DNA of 64,000 nt, from positions 1,426,001-1,490,000 of the forward strand of contig NC_082412.1 in the NCBI RefSeq assembly GCF_004011695.2, in the 5' to 3' direction. The position numbers and the translations under genes were made by a program. Of this stretch, positions 20,590 to 32,537 are shown one piece after another; position 1 is the stretch's first letter, and each line of letters starts with the position of its first letter. Below the pieces are notes generated by a model. That model was not told the DNA's origin. It saw nothing but the letters and a program-made list of their open reading frames with translations, and searched no databases. The stretch is from Ascochyta rabiei (taxonomy: Eukaryota; Ascomycota; Dothideomycetes; Pleosporales; Didymellaceae).

Positions 20590-21966
20590 GCCCTGACATA
20601 CCGTATCGCACTTCGATCTTGCCATGCGAACATTCCACATCGCCCCCGACCTGACCTTTGCTCTTCAACACCGACTTCACAGTCCACTGGCGATACGCTC
20701 CCGTCTCTCCCTGGACACCCAGCACCGCTCTGTAGAACCACTCGTAGATCGTGCCCAGCATGCCGTGGCGCTTGCGCCGACACGCGGCCTGCCAGAACTC
20801 ATCCAGCGTCGTCTCTCCGCGGCCCAAGACGCGCACGGATGACGGGGTGCTCCTGCTGGCGCGCCCTGGGTATCACGATATCCAAGTCATCGTGTCATGG
20901 AGGGGACCGCACATGTATCTAATCCCCGGCGCTATGGTCAGACACAAGCCGATGGGATCTCAGGCTTCGACAATATCATTTGGTGTCTCGGTGTAGAGCG
21001 TCTCCTCATGCCTGATGTATTGGGTAGCAGGGGCGAGTAGGTGGGTGGCCTCTGGCCAGCCGAACTCTTCGATTTGCGGACAGTCGGTGTGGTAGCTGAA
21101 GAAGCTCGGAATAAACGCGCAGTAGCACACATTGATGGGTTGGTTTTCGTCGTCCTTGTCGGTCGTGATGCAGCCAAGGCGACGGGCCGCTGATGAGATG
21201 GGGCGGCTATCGAGGGACACGACGACGCGGAGGTGGTTAGGGTTCTTGGACTCGAGCGCGACGCTTTCGACTTGGGTGTACTGCGCGCTCGTGACGCAGA
21301 AGTCGGGTTCCCAGGTCAAGATGCCGTTGCCAGGAAGAGTATACTTGCAGAACACACCCGTTTCGAATTGCTGGAAGATCGGATTTGGCATCAACACTCT
21401 GCCTTCGTTATCAATCGTCTTTGGAAATCGGATGAGGACCTCCGCGCCAGCAGGTCCTCGAACCTGAAGCTTGACCGTTGTGGTCATGTTCTGACCCGTG
21501 TCGAAGGCGGCAGTGCCTAGCTCGAAGGTCTTCTGTGACCTGGGGTGGAAGGTCTTGTGTAGCACCACTGGCGTTTGTTTCTAGTACTTCAGCTTGCCTC
21601 TTGGGCTGGTAACTGGAGTGGCTTTCTTCCACTGGTCATCCTCGCCGAATTCTGGTGCATCCCATCCCTCTGCGTAGGCACGGAGGTCTTTGGTCTCAGA
21701 TGAGTACATGTTGGCCAGAGTTTCTCGGCGAAAAAGCACAACTCGTTGCCGTATTTGTGATCCTCGTAGCAAGGCCAGAAGAACCGATCATCGCCTTGGT
21801 CGCCAGCATAAAAGCCGTTACCAGTATGAGCACCCAGAACGTTCCCACCCTTCTTCAGGATGCCGGAAACATCGTATGCAGCGAACTGGACCGTTCGGTG
21901 GTAGTTGGTCCAACCAGAATCGAGATTGTGGCTTGTTACAGTGGATGCTCTCCTGGGGTTCTTCAT
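20590..21966 (-). pseudogene. decayed alpha-L-rhamnosidase gene
   Basis: Collinear fragments of a fungal GH78-type alpha-L-rhamnosidase read right to left: NYHRTVQFAAYDVSGILKK and GNGFYAGDQGDDRFFWP (21966-21730), SSETKDLRAYAEGWDAPEF (in another frame, ~21690), then FDTGQNMTTTVKLQVRGPAG to SYHTDCPQIEEFGW (21568-20960), IRYMCGPLHDTMTW (~20900) and the family ending GMLGTIYEWFYRAVLGVQ with ECSHGKIEV (~20760-20597). Breaks: at least one frameshift near 21715, nonsense TAG at 21581-21583 and TGA at about 20960, loss of the 5' end, and a large deletion that removes most of the catalytic barrel between HDTMTW and the C-terminal segment. An intact enzyme would release rhamnose from pectin or glycosides. 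Not functional as it stands. Confidence 0.85.
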
Positions 21967-23134
21967 CGCCCAGTGGTTAGGCTACGGTTTTCCGTTCAGC
22001 TCCGCACAATTCTCTTGTAAGTATGCCCCATGTTGCAGTCGTATTTGCTGGGCTGACAGTCCCTAGGGCGCTTCCCACTTGCGTTCCAGTGCTTCCCTGG
22101 ACTCATTCTGTTTCCCGGTATCTTTTTCCTCAAAGAATCTCCATGCTGGCTCGTGGAAAGGGACCTCTATAAGAAGCCATGGCTTCGCTTCAGAAGCTTC
22201 GCAGCGGCTATGACTCAGATCATCGACCTTGAGTACCGCGAACTTCGCGACGTCATTGCGGCCGATCGGGTACTGGGTAACATTACTTGGCTATCGATTA
22301 TTACCAAAGCTTCGTGGTACAAGCGTATTCTTTTCGGGTGTGGTGTCCAAGCCTTTGGCCCTCTCTCTGGTATCCACGTGCGTGCCTACATGTTTCCTGT
22401 ACTCGAAGAATGACAACTAACACGTTCGACGGGTCATCAACTACTACGGCCTTCGTATCTACGAGATTCTCAGCATCTCCGCGCGTGAGTCTCTTCTGAT
22501 CATTGGCAGCAGCGGAGCGTTGTCTATTCTTTGGCGCACGATCGGCCTTGCTACCCTCAATAGGTTTGGTCGTATCAAGCCTCTGCTTATCTCACTACTG
22601 GTCTTGCTGCTGCCCTGCTCGTCAACGCTGTACAAGGACAGTATTTCAGCTCCAGCAACAGCGCGCAGTCGCAGTATGGTAGTCATGAACTTTGCGTTCT
22701 CCTTCTTCTACACACCTCTAGATCTCATCTCCTGGGTGTATCCTGCTGAAGTAAGTGTCGATAGAAGATCAGGCTGGTTTCAAGAGCTGACACATGAACT
22801 AGGTCTTCCCAGTCGAGGTCCGCGCTCTGGGCAATGCTATCACCACTTTCACCAACTGGGCTGTCAATCCGTTCTTTGGGCAATTCTCGCCTTTGGCACT
22901 CACAGCGATCGAGTTCCAAAATTTCTACGTTTTCTTCGTTTTGGACATCTTCGCATTCCTGTGCTACTGGACTGGTTCTTCTTTCCAGAGACCAAAGGAA
23001 AGACGCTCGAGCAGATGGATGAGCTATTCGGCGACCAGCTGGTACCCCACGCCATGCAGGATCCCGAAGCCGCCGCAGCAGCTCTGGAGAAGGATGAGAA
23101 GCTTCACGCTGTGGTTCATGAATCGGTCGTCTGA
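21958..23134 (+). pseudogene. decayed MFS sugar transporter gene
   Basis: Left-to-right fragments of a sugar-porter-family protein: FIAQWLGYGF (21966), RFPLAFQCFPGLIL with FLKESPCWLVERD (22070-22165), DLEYRELRDVIAADR, GVQAFGPLSGIH, VINYYGLRIYEI (new frame, 22433), FGRIKPLLIS, SMVVMNFAFSFFYTPL, SWVYPAE, VFPVEVRALGNAITTFTNWA, YVFFVLDIFAFLCYW and FFPETKGKTLEQMDELFGD. The first ~150 residues (helices 1-4) are missing. A likely splice acceptor at 22431-22432 reads GG instead of AG, and ACTGG is duplicated at 22966-22975, shifting frame exactly before the PETKG motif. It abuts the rhamnosidase relic head to head. Not functional. Confidence 0.85.
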
Positions 23135-25335
23135 AGATGAGATTCGGTGCATCGACAGGGACGAAGATGGTTTCCGGGAGCCGTTGGAACGCCAGGTATC
23201 CGAAGACAAAGCTTTAGTACATGAATTGAGAAACGATCATATTGCTTTCATGTCAACGCATCTCGAAGGGCCTCTATGACCAAATTTGAAGCAAACCTTG
23301 GTCGAGCTTTTCACCCACTAACCAAGTGGCTGTGTGTTCACGCAAACGAAATCAACTCGCGTCCACCTCAGGCGCTGTTCACGTCCGCTTTGCTCAGATA
23401 CTTTGAGCACTTCCTGTGTACGGTTGTATTGTCTGACCTTTATTGGGTTTTTACAATGTTCGATTCTGACATGCGGGGTCTACCCTAGTCAATGTTAAAG
23501 TCCTGGCGAGAGCAAAAGCCATTCTTATGCGACAGATTCGCATGCAGTCTTACAGTTTCCAGGTTCAGTGTCCGTGAATGACGGGTAGCCATACTCCGAC
23601 AGATCTCCGACGTTCGTACCCTCTTGTAAAAGACAGCCTACGTTCATAAGCACGATAGGGGAACAGCTTACAGTATGCGTAACGATTGATTAGAACCGCT
23701 GCTGACTCTAAAGGAGTCTCACAGAGTCCATGTAGCTGCTAAGGTTGCTTCTGGCACTCCTGGGGAGCGCTAGGAGTTCTCGTCAGTACGGCCGTAGCTG
23801 GTACGGTAGATTACAGGGATGGTACCTAACGGCCCGATCGTCAGCAATTTGACATCTCTGCTCGCCCTCCGTCACACTTCCTTACCAGCAAGTCTCGTAC
23901 CATTGTACAACCGCCCGCAACTCGGTAATAACACACCGAGGCAGGATTACCAAATAACCAATCATCTAGTTGTTTATGCAAGTATCTTTCCTCTGCAGAG
24001 GAACAAGTTAGTCTCGGAACAATGTCCGTTGACGAATAGAGATCCTGTTGAGAGTCCTCAAACGCTACCGAAAGTCTTGTAAAGCAGTTTTGAAACTTCC
24101 CAGAGGTTTACGTAGCAGCCGAGTAAGAGTAGAGACATCGATTCCACACTGCGAATGCGCAATGTTAGTAGTAACTGGCGCAGAGGTGGAAATTCAGAAG
24201 GAGAGTCTACAAGCGACAACAGCGACGTAGAGACGAGTAGCAAGAACATGTTCATTGAGCTTGCGTTTCGTCTGTAGCTACACACTACCACCAGTGTCGT
24301 AGGGTACAGTTTATGTGATGATGGTTGGCATCAAAGGTGGTGAAATGACGCGTCTGATTGTTTGACGCCGTAGAGCGCTGTCCGTCCAAGTCATATCCAC
24401 ACTGCTGTTTCGCATTCACTGTGAGAGCGGACTGAGACTGGAACTTTTTTTTTGATATGAGGCATATTTGACCGTTTTGACGTTTGCCGTTATTACATAG
24501 ATGGATTTGTTGGCATCCCAATCCACCTCGGACATCAACGTTCTGAAATCGGTTGTCAGTCCACATCCGATGGTACGATGCGGCCTTGACCAGGATCATG
24601 ATTTGCTGTTGGAGCTGTGCCATATTCAACAACGGAAAAGGGTTGCAGCATGAACAAGATTTCGGCGAATAGGCGCTTAGTGAATTGATTGTAGGTGGCA
24701 GAACTGGTTGAGGGCCTATACAAGTGTAAACTACAATAGAGATACCGCGTTGTCGGCCATGAAGGAACGTATGAAGCTCAGTCCTAATGTAGCAAGGGCC
24801 TAACGTGTACGAATGGGTCGATGGTCAACCCATTGAAGTGCGGGTACCTGCAGCTTTGCTCAGTAGCGGCACGCAGGCCAAGGCGTCTACACTGCCAGGA
24901 TACAAGAGCCGAGATTCAGTTTGTTGATTGCGCTCTTGGAAATGCCCCATAACTCAGATATACGTGGAGCCTTACCAAACGCGGCATGTTTCAGCTTCCG
25001 CCAGCACTAAGTTCCGTGAATATCAGTCTTTCCCCAATCACATTCGCCTCGTCAACGAAACATTTGTTCTTACACGAGCTAGGCAGCTGTTCTGACCTTG
25101 GCGATGACGTGGTCCGGACTTGGTTACATGTTTACGATACATTGAGGCCGAGAGCACCTTTTGTTTGTTGGGATTGATCATGATTGTGATTAATTCTAAA
25201 CACCGGGAACGCAGTAGCTCCACCCAAGTCGTAATGTCAGTGTCATAGCAGGATGCCCATACACAGTCATGAGAAGACCGAAACGCTGTGGTTCTCACAA
25301 GCAGAGAATCCGAAAACGAGAAACAACATTCTTTC
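23135..25335. other. gene-poor stretch, no supported gene
   Basis: 2.2 kb without a supported gene. The longest candidate, on the minus strand at 24285-24632 (about 108-115 aa, five Cys), has no leader, splice sites or family resemblance, so I do not call it. Composition is more AT-rich than the flanking conserved genes. No terminal repeats or transposase fragments recognised. Confidence 0.5.
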
Positions 25336-26010
25336 TCAGTGCCCGTTGTAGCCACCATACTGGTCGTGCTTGGGCTTCTTGTTGTGGTCTTGAAGCTTGC
25401 TGCCGAGCACTGCGCCGGCAATGGCACCGATAATGCCGTGACCGCCCATCTTGTTGCCGCCAAAGTATCCAGCGGCACCGCCACCCATGGCGCCTAGGAG
25501 GCCTCGGTCGCCCTCCTGCTGCATAGCTGGGTCACTGGAACCATATTGTTGCTGTCCAGGCTGGCCGTATGCGTTCTGGCCTTGCGGGTACTGATCTTGG
25601 CCATAAGGTCCCTGCTGAGGGAACTGGTTCTGAGGTTGGGAGCCGGGGTAAGCTCCCTGGTGATGTTGGCCGTACTGCCTGTCAAAGATGTCAGAAAAGG
25701 ATGTTTCAAAGAAAATGGAACGTATGGTTTACCCTTGCTGCTGCTGCTGGTTGTAGCCACCGTATGGGCTCACTTGCTGGCCGTGCTGGAAGCCACCCTG
25801 TGCAGGCGGACCGTACTGTGAGTTGTACCCCTGATGGTCCCCGTATCCCTGCTGGCCATATTGCTGCTGAGGCTGTTGGTAGCCTTGCTGCTGTTGATAG
25901 CCGCCCTGGTCATATACACCCTGTTGAGGGTACGGGCTATGCCCCTGCTGGTATGGCTGCTGCTGCTGCTGCTGGCCGTACCCCTGGTTGTATTGATCGT
26001 ATCCAGACAT
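25336..26010 (-). CDS. Q/Y/G-rich low-complexity protein with C-terminal glycine zipper
   Basis: Two exons (26010-25733 and 25678-25336; intron 54 nt) give 206 aa. The first ~150 residues are a prion-like low-complexity region of Gln, Tyr, Gly and Pro (many QQGYG, GYQQ and PYGQ words). The end is GLLGAMGGGAAGYFGGNKMG then GIIGAIAGAVLGSKLQDH, a small-residue-spaced hydrophobic hairpin resembling glycine-zipper 2TM domains, closing with a charged Lys/His tail. Such fungal proteins are common and uncharacterised; the tail could insert in or bind membranes while the Q/Y/G part self-associates. The junction GG|G restores the QYGQ pattern across the intron. The function is not known. Confidence 0.8.
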
Positions 26011-27422
26011 GTTCGACTTGTGTTTGAAAAAGCGTGTAGATATAGGTCAGAAGGTGAGGTTGTTGAACTTGTGGTCTACAAGGCGGGGTAGCTGGATGTG
26101 GCGGTTGACGTAAGTTGTTAATTGTGGCGGTGGGAGAAAGAGCGATCGAACACAGGAACATCAGCCAACTTTATCAACACTTCGCTCTTACTAACGGCAA
26201 CCTGGTCCGCTCCATCCTGAGAGGCGGAGCACCAACGAATCTTCGAGCTTAACTCAGCCCTAAGCCACCCATTAGACACGAACGTCAGGTCAGCTGGGTG
26301 TGGCGTCCTAGCATAGCCGCACGATCCGAAATGCTGAGCGCTCGCGAGGACTTTCTCATCAAGTTTCAGCCGTGCTGACAGACAAACCAGATCGCCTGCT
26401 GCCACTGGCATCCTCTGTGCACAGTCTGCAATTCATGAGCTCTGACTCTGACCCACGACCGTAGGACGACGAGGCGTTGTAAAAACCTTTGAGCCTGGTT
26501 CGACGTCTACTATTACCTTGTCCTCGGCCGGACCTCGTGCACCGCCGCAACGCGGAAGGTGCCTAGTAGAGCCGAGGCTCGAAATGAGGCGCAGCGAATT
26601 CTTCAGTTTGCGCAAGTGCGGCTGCGCTATCGCGTCGGCGTGACCAAGGCTGCGTAGCATCCTTCGCAATCTCATAATTCCACCGGAAGACTGTCAGTAA
26701 TAAAGGCACATCTTATGCGGGGAGTTGCTGGGGAGCACAACAGCATCACGACAGCTCCCGTGGGTCTCGCAATGCCCCTGTGGCGTCTGATCTGCGCTAC
26801 GAGTGAGCAAGCGTGCCACATGCGGGTGTTGAAACACGACCACTCTGACTTGAGACAACTCCAAGACGAGCTCGAAGGACCAGCTTCATACGTTTGCTTC
26901 ACACTGTCGCTCATCATACCCCTTTTCGGCATATTAGCCTCCGTCAGACCCTCCAGATTACCATTCGAAGCTGTAAACGCCACTAAATATGCCCTTTTGC
27001 CCCTAACTGCTCAAGCATATCTCGGGTCGACCCTCAAAATGACATGGGTTCAGAAGGAACCAAATACTAGCGTCGTTCATGCAACTTCTCAAATGCACCC
27101 CTCGTGCTGTCGCATGAACGTGTCTCGTCCAGAGCGTTTGCCGGGCCTTTCGCTGCGTCTCTGCTGACTTGCTTTCCTTCTGTCCTTTCGTTCCGCAGGC
27201 GGGCTCTTGTTACTAATTACATACTCCATACTTTCGTTCAACTCAACATTCATTTCGTACCACCCTGGTGGCGGTCCCGACAGGCTCAGAACTGTACAGT
27301 TCCTTGACTCCATCGACATTTCCGCCGCTGGTCGATTTGCAGATGTATCTTGGTGGAGCAAATAAGTGGCAGGAAGACTGAGTGGGGTCCACCCTATTCG
27401 ACCTATCGTAAATCGCGCAAAG
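26011..27422. other. divergent intergenic region, no gene seen
   Basis: Between the 5' ends of the Q/Y/G-rich gene (minus) and the single-pass membrane protein gene (plus). Several 80-150-codon open frames exist but none has a recognisable motif or start context. Nothing repetitive seen. Confidence 0.5.
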
Positions 27423-29030
27423 ATGATTCCGTCACAGTCACCCAGACGAAATGAAGAGGTGGAATACGTGGTCGTGAAGAGGGAAGGTGCTATTGAGGAT
27501 GGGCAGCAGAAAGATATCAATGCGACGCCGACGCCAACTATCGATCAGATATTACCACAATCTTACACGAGGGAGCAAGCCACTGCTGTAGATTATGGGG
27601 GCTATGGAAACGAGGACAACGACATTAGGACGACTTTCACGACTGCCACGCCATCGTCCAATTTCCCACCACCAGTATGGCCACACTGGGACAATTAATG
27701 CGGATGTAAAGACTGACGATAGCAGCTACTGATCACAATGACACTACCTCAAACACAAGCTACTATGGGAGCTCTGGCGAACAATGACCCCACGGAGACT
27801 GTTGTTGTGTCTCTGCAACCGCCTCCAGAGTCTCACCACGATGGCAGTGGCAACGGACGCATATCACAGACGACAGAGCATCTCCTCATCGCTGCTGGAT
27901 CGATTGGTAAATCACGCAAAGCACCTTGAAACAAACTGTATACTAATCAGTATTAGGCGCGACTATCATCATTGTGATGATCGTACTCGCGATTTACACT
28001 ATGCGAAGGCGTGGAATGTCGTTTTCGGACGTGATCAGACAGGGCAAGAATCAGGTCACACGCCGTGGCGGGCAGCAGACGGGTTCCAAGTACGATTGGG
28101 ACAACAAACAAACGCTCGGGGAGAGGTACTCTCTAAGGAATGACGCTATTTACCCGCCACCACCAGCTGCCGTAAGCTCTCGACCTGGTTCCCTCTCGTC
28201 GCAGACTCGTGTGCAACCTCTTGCTCGCAGTGATAGGTATGTTGCACTCGCTTCGATTTCGTAACGTGCAGCTAACAGCCCCCAGTTTCCGCAATGGATC
28301 TTCAGACCTGACGCAGCAAACCTTCTTACTCGAAGACCCACCATCGCGAACGAATTCTCGTAAGCGAAACAACAGTACAACGCCGTCATCGCCTGTTCTC
28401 GGAATGCAGGGTCAACGAGATAGCGACTCAACGCACAACACTAGGTCCATGGAAGACGACGGCGAGTACATACAACAGCAGCAGGGGGGATCTCGACTAC
28501 CTGCACCTCCAACCTTTAAGCAATTCATGTCGAATCGTCCGTCCATCTCTCAACGACCGGGTCTCGGCGGCATGGCTAGTAGGTTCAGCTGGACCAACTC
28601 CCAAGCACCACAAACGCCTCATGACCCCAGTCGCGACACGATGAATCAACCTTTGGGACGTGAAAGCTTCATGACGAACCGATCATCAGTACCTCGTTTT
28701 CGCACCATCAATTCATGGGTCAATCAGCAATCAAACCGTATCGAAGAGCAGAAGCTGAAAGAGCAGTACCGGATGACGCAATCATCCGCCTACTCAGAAG
28801 ACACGCATGGCGACGCAGTCCCTGAGATGCCTCCTGTTCCCAAGACCTACAAACAGACTGGTGGACTCGCAGGCAAGGACATCAAGCACCAACGCCACGC
28901 TACCAATACATCAGTTGCCACGGCACCCGTTTTCCAGCAGCACCCGGGCACTGAAGTACGCTTCAGCACACGAAGCACGGTACCTTCTGAGATCCTGGAT
29001 ATGGGCCGGAAGAATTCAGTGCTGCGATGA
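27423..29030 (+). CDS. single-pass membrane protein of unknown function
   Basis: Four exons (27423-27674, 27726-27906, 27957-28236, 28286-29030; introns 51, 50 and 49 nt) give 485 aa. There is no signal peptide; a ~140-residue Ser/Thr/Pro/Asn-rich N-terminal part leads to one hydrophobic helix spanning the third junction (HLLIAAGSIGATIIIVMIVL) followed by MRRR, so the C-terminal ~320 residues should be cytosolic (type III or reverse-signal topology). The cytosolic part is disordered, rich in Arg, Ser, Gln and Pro, with a PPPPAA stretch and a KQTGGLAGKDIKHQRH segment near the end. Intron 2 has a TACTAAT branch point. It resembles the many uncharacterised TM-plus-tail proteins of filamentous fungi. 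Function unknown. Confidence 0.75.
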
Positions 29031-29789
29031 CAGTAGTCTCCATTGCATGCAATATTTCGTATCTCCAGCGTTTCCTTAAAGTACTCCGTCAGCATTTAAG
29101 CGCATCAGGGGCAGCATTGGCCTTGAAAAGCACGAGAAATAACCACAAGCATGTGTGTACGCTATCTGGTTTTCTTGAAGTACTGTGTTTTCAGGTTGTA
29201 ACCATAGCAGTCATTGTGTACATTGTTCATTGTGAATTAGCGAAGATATCTCTTCTACTTAATGCTATTACAACATCAAATCTGCTCAGTCTCAACCCAC
29301 GGTTCACTGCTGATAAGCTTTATTAGGTTGAAAAGTCACTTCCGCTCGAGCTGCGGGAAACACCTTGTCGTACATCATTAAAGTCGTACATCTAGAGAGC
29401 ACAGCCGAGACGGGACAACGACCGCCAGAATCCGACAAAGCCGATATTCACTACATACACGCACAGCAGGGATCATATCATTTTCTAGCACCGCTTGCTC
29501 GTTCTCGCTACCCTTGTCCGCAGCCCTCGCTGACCTGTGTTCACATCAGCCGTACTTTGCGATAATTTCGACGCTTGGAGTTTCAAGTGGATGTTTCGAG
29601 ATTGGACATGTTATGGGATATTTAGTTAAGATTCCAAGTGAACTCTCATGAAGTGCGAATAGTAGAAATTAGATTAAAAGCATTTGCAACCGTATATGGC
29701 AACGAAAGACCTCCTCAGGCTATCGCAAGGAAATCGAAAATGTGTTTGCTTCCGCGTACATCTAAGGCACTTCAGGCCGTGATTTCACC
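29031..29789. other. convergent intergenic region, no gene seen
   Basis: AT-rich 3' flank of the membrane-protein gene and of the kinase relic. No gene, repeat or motif seen. Confidence 0.5.
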
Positions 29790-32284
29790 TCAGTCAGACG
29801 GCATCTCGGGAGAGGAGAGACAGCATACTCCACAGAAAGAATTGAATTGTCCTTCATCGACGCAGGTGATGAGTGCAGCCAAAGAGGATGCGTCCGAACG
29901 CATCTCTGGGTCCTCTGAGAGCATTGTTCGTATCCGTTTCAGCGGCGCGTTGTCTGTCGCAAGTCCCATTTCCTGCAGCTGTTCAAGATAATTTGGCAGA
30001 GCCCTCAGATACTGGTCGAGCATGTTATGCTTGTACTCGTAACTAGATGAATTGAAGTCCTCAAATGTTCTGCCTTTGAGAACAGCGATTATTTCCAAAA
30101 TCGTCTTACCGAGTGCCCACATATCCGATTTAGTGTTCACGAATTGATGTCGGATGACCTCAGGCGCAGTATAGCTACGAGCGAAGTTGTTTGCGCCAGT
30201 CGTGGTACCAGTTATCATCGTTCTGGCTGGAAAGTCGAGCGCCATGCCAAATCCACTTATGAGAATATGGCCATGATTTACAAGAATATTCATTAGTTTG
30301 ATATCGCTGTGCCTGATTTTCTGCGTATGCAGATATCCCAAGCCCGTAGCGAGGCACCCGAAGAATGTTCGAAGTTCTCTGAATTTTGATGTAGGGGTGT
30401 CTTCAAGATAGTCCCACAAGTTCGTCTCCGCGTCGAAAAACAAGATGCAGTGTATGTCGTATCCTTTCTGTGACCTGTCACTGAAGCCTCCTAGATAAGA
30501 GATTACGTGATCATGAATGATCCTTTTGAGAACATCAATCTCAGCCTGAACAGACTGGAATGATGATTCGTCTTGTTTGTTCACCGAGCGTGTTCGCTTT
30601 ACAGTATACACTCGCGAATCAATTGTGCTGATGACTTTCTCGACAACTATCCATGGCCCTTGGCTGAAAGACCTGATGACTGTGAACGGAGCTTGATTTA
30701 CCAAACCGAAAATGGCTTGTTCAATGTCGAGGGAAGCAAACCAATGACCATCCTCGTACGTGTTGTCATTGTCGGAGCGGGGATCTGACTTCTGCTGAGC
30801 AGCAGTGTTAGAATCACCATCACCAGCGTAGACAGAAGATACGGGGGCGGCAAACAATGCAAGATGGCGCTTGAATAACTGTGATTGTACACAAACACTG
30901 TCGTGTGTAGTGTCGAAGCTGATGGCGGGTATTGCGCGATCTCGAAGACGAGTTTCCCATTCGGAGCAGCACGGATAGTCCTGTGCCGGAACTTGAAGCA
31001 TAGGTTGACGAGCTATCTTGAGCAGTGATATTTCGTCAGTATTCGAGGCGACCACGGGGTGTTCTCCCTGCACATGAGCCAAGTAGTCTTTTTGGAATCG
31101 AATTTCTCCTCGTGGCAGAGTCGGCATGTGTAGCTGACACGATAGGTCTGCATCTCATGTAGGAACCAGTCGTTCATTGTCTTTGAAATATGCAATTTTG
31201 CAATCAGGAAATGTGCAGACGTAAGTGCGAAGGTCCGAGAAGACATGACGCCGCCATTGACGTTCATGCTCGATCTTGACTACTTGGAAGCAGAAGCAAC
31301 ACTTAAATTCGCTTTGAGCTCCAGCCCACAGATTTGCGAGCTCCAGAATCCTGAAGCTGACCGGCGATTCAATGCCGCCATCGGTAGAGCGAGTGACTGT
31401 GGTGTAGGACATCGAGTCCTCTTCTGGATCTTCTGCAGTGAGCATGTGCGGATTCAATACACCGGGGCGTAGGGTCGTTGCTTTGGTGAGGAAAGTAGAT
31501 GGTCGACTAACAGCATCCACAGGATTCTCGGAATATGGGGATCCGCCATGAGTTTTGGGTCGAATTTCTTGGGTGCAACTTCACTTTTTCTCAACGACTG
31601 AATCACCCTCGAGTCTTCTGTGGTGATCTTGGACGTATGAAAGATAGTGCATTCGTTGTGTGATAGCTCTTCCTAGTCTTTCGCGGAGCCATATGGATGA
31701 GGCTGCGGCAAGTTTTGGATACTTCTCCCCCACATGAGCAATATCAAACTGGCCATTGAACTGGTACCTTGTCCGGCTAAGAGCCCTGCTGAACACGCTG
31801 GTGGGTGCTACTCGACGGATGAGATCCGATGCCTTGAAAAGTCGTTTGATCGAGTCTTCCATCTCTTTGAAAAGCTCCTGTACCTCGCTGCTTCCACTGC
31901 TATCCTCGTCTGGTGGAGAATCGGTTTTCTGACGCTCAGCGGATATGAGACTCGAGACTATAACACGTTATCGAGCATTCCATCCAGTAGAAAAGAATCA
32001 GATTTACATTCTACTATTATTTCATTTAGCTCAGCTAGCAGCTGCAACATATAATCCAGAACATCTGGGGCATCGTCAAGACGCGCTTCAAGGGACAACG
32101 ACGATCGAGGAGGGTGAAAGGCACCGATGCTTCCTGCCCACAAGCTGAGCCTCTCAGCCAGATCTCTTTCCAGAGCCTTTTCAATTGTACTGTGGTTTTG
32201 TATCTCCTGATGACCGGTGACCGCACTTGTGAGTCTCAAATTCGCAATACAGCTGCGACACTCCTCGGACGTGGATCCGGTCAT
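29790..32284 (-). pseudogene. broken zinc-finger / protein-kinase gene
   Basis: Three blocks belong to one fungal protein type: an N-terminal helical region (ATG at 32284; WAGSIGAFHPPRSSLSLEAR), a C2H2-like finger cluster (FKCCFCFQVVKIEHERQW, HVFSDLRTYVCTFPDC, DWFLHEMQTYRVSYTCRLC, DYLAHVQGEHP) and a protein-kinase domain (29790-~30750). They lie in different frames: shifts near 31968, at about 31166-31180 and about 31090-31110, plus an in-frame TGA at 31581-31583. The kinase part alone stays open for 445 codons. It has a candidate lysine in VYTVKRT and HSDIKLMNIL for the catalytic loop, but the metal-binding DFG reads GFG (codon at 30252-30254), so the domain was probably a pseudokinase or is decaying too. 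A shorter protein from the open 3' frame cannot be excluded. Confidence 0.75.
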
Positions 32285-32537
32285 GGTATCTTCGACTTCC
32301 TACAACTATGAGCTCTGGAAGAGCTGCTTCTTAATGCTTGAGACAGAATTAATGTGATCAGATAGGCCCCTATCCACACAAGGCTGAAGGATGTGAATTG
32401 CGGCTTGGGGGCCATGATGGTGGGGCATTCTTGGCTGCATCTCTTCTCCGCATTTCTTCACTCCTTCCATCCTACCACTCAGTGCCGCACGTTATACACA
32501 TATCTATAAAATCTCAGGCAAATTACCATACAGGCTT

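Noticed and set aside
19692..20783. Frames of 213 and 265 codons on opposite strands in the gap before the rhamnosidase relic
   Set aside because: Composition is atypical for protein, both overlap each other, and the minus-strand frame runs partly through rhamnosidase remains in the wrong frame.
24285..24632. A ~110-codon minus-strand frame with five cysteines
   Set aside because: No signal peptide, no splice support and no family likeness; kept only as a note.
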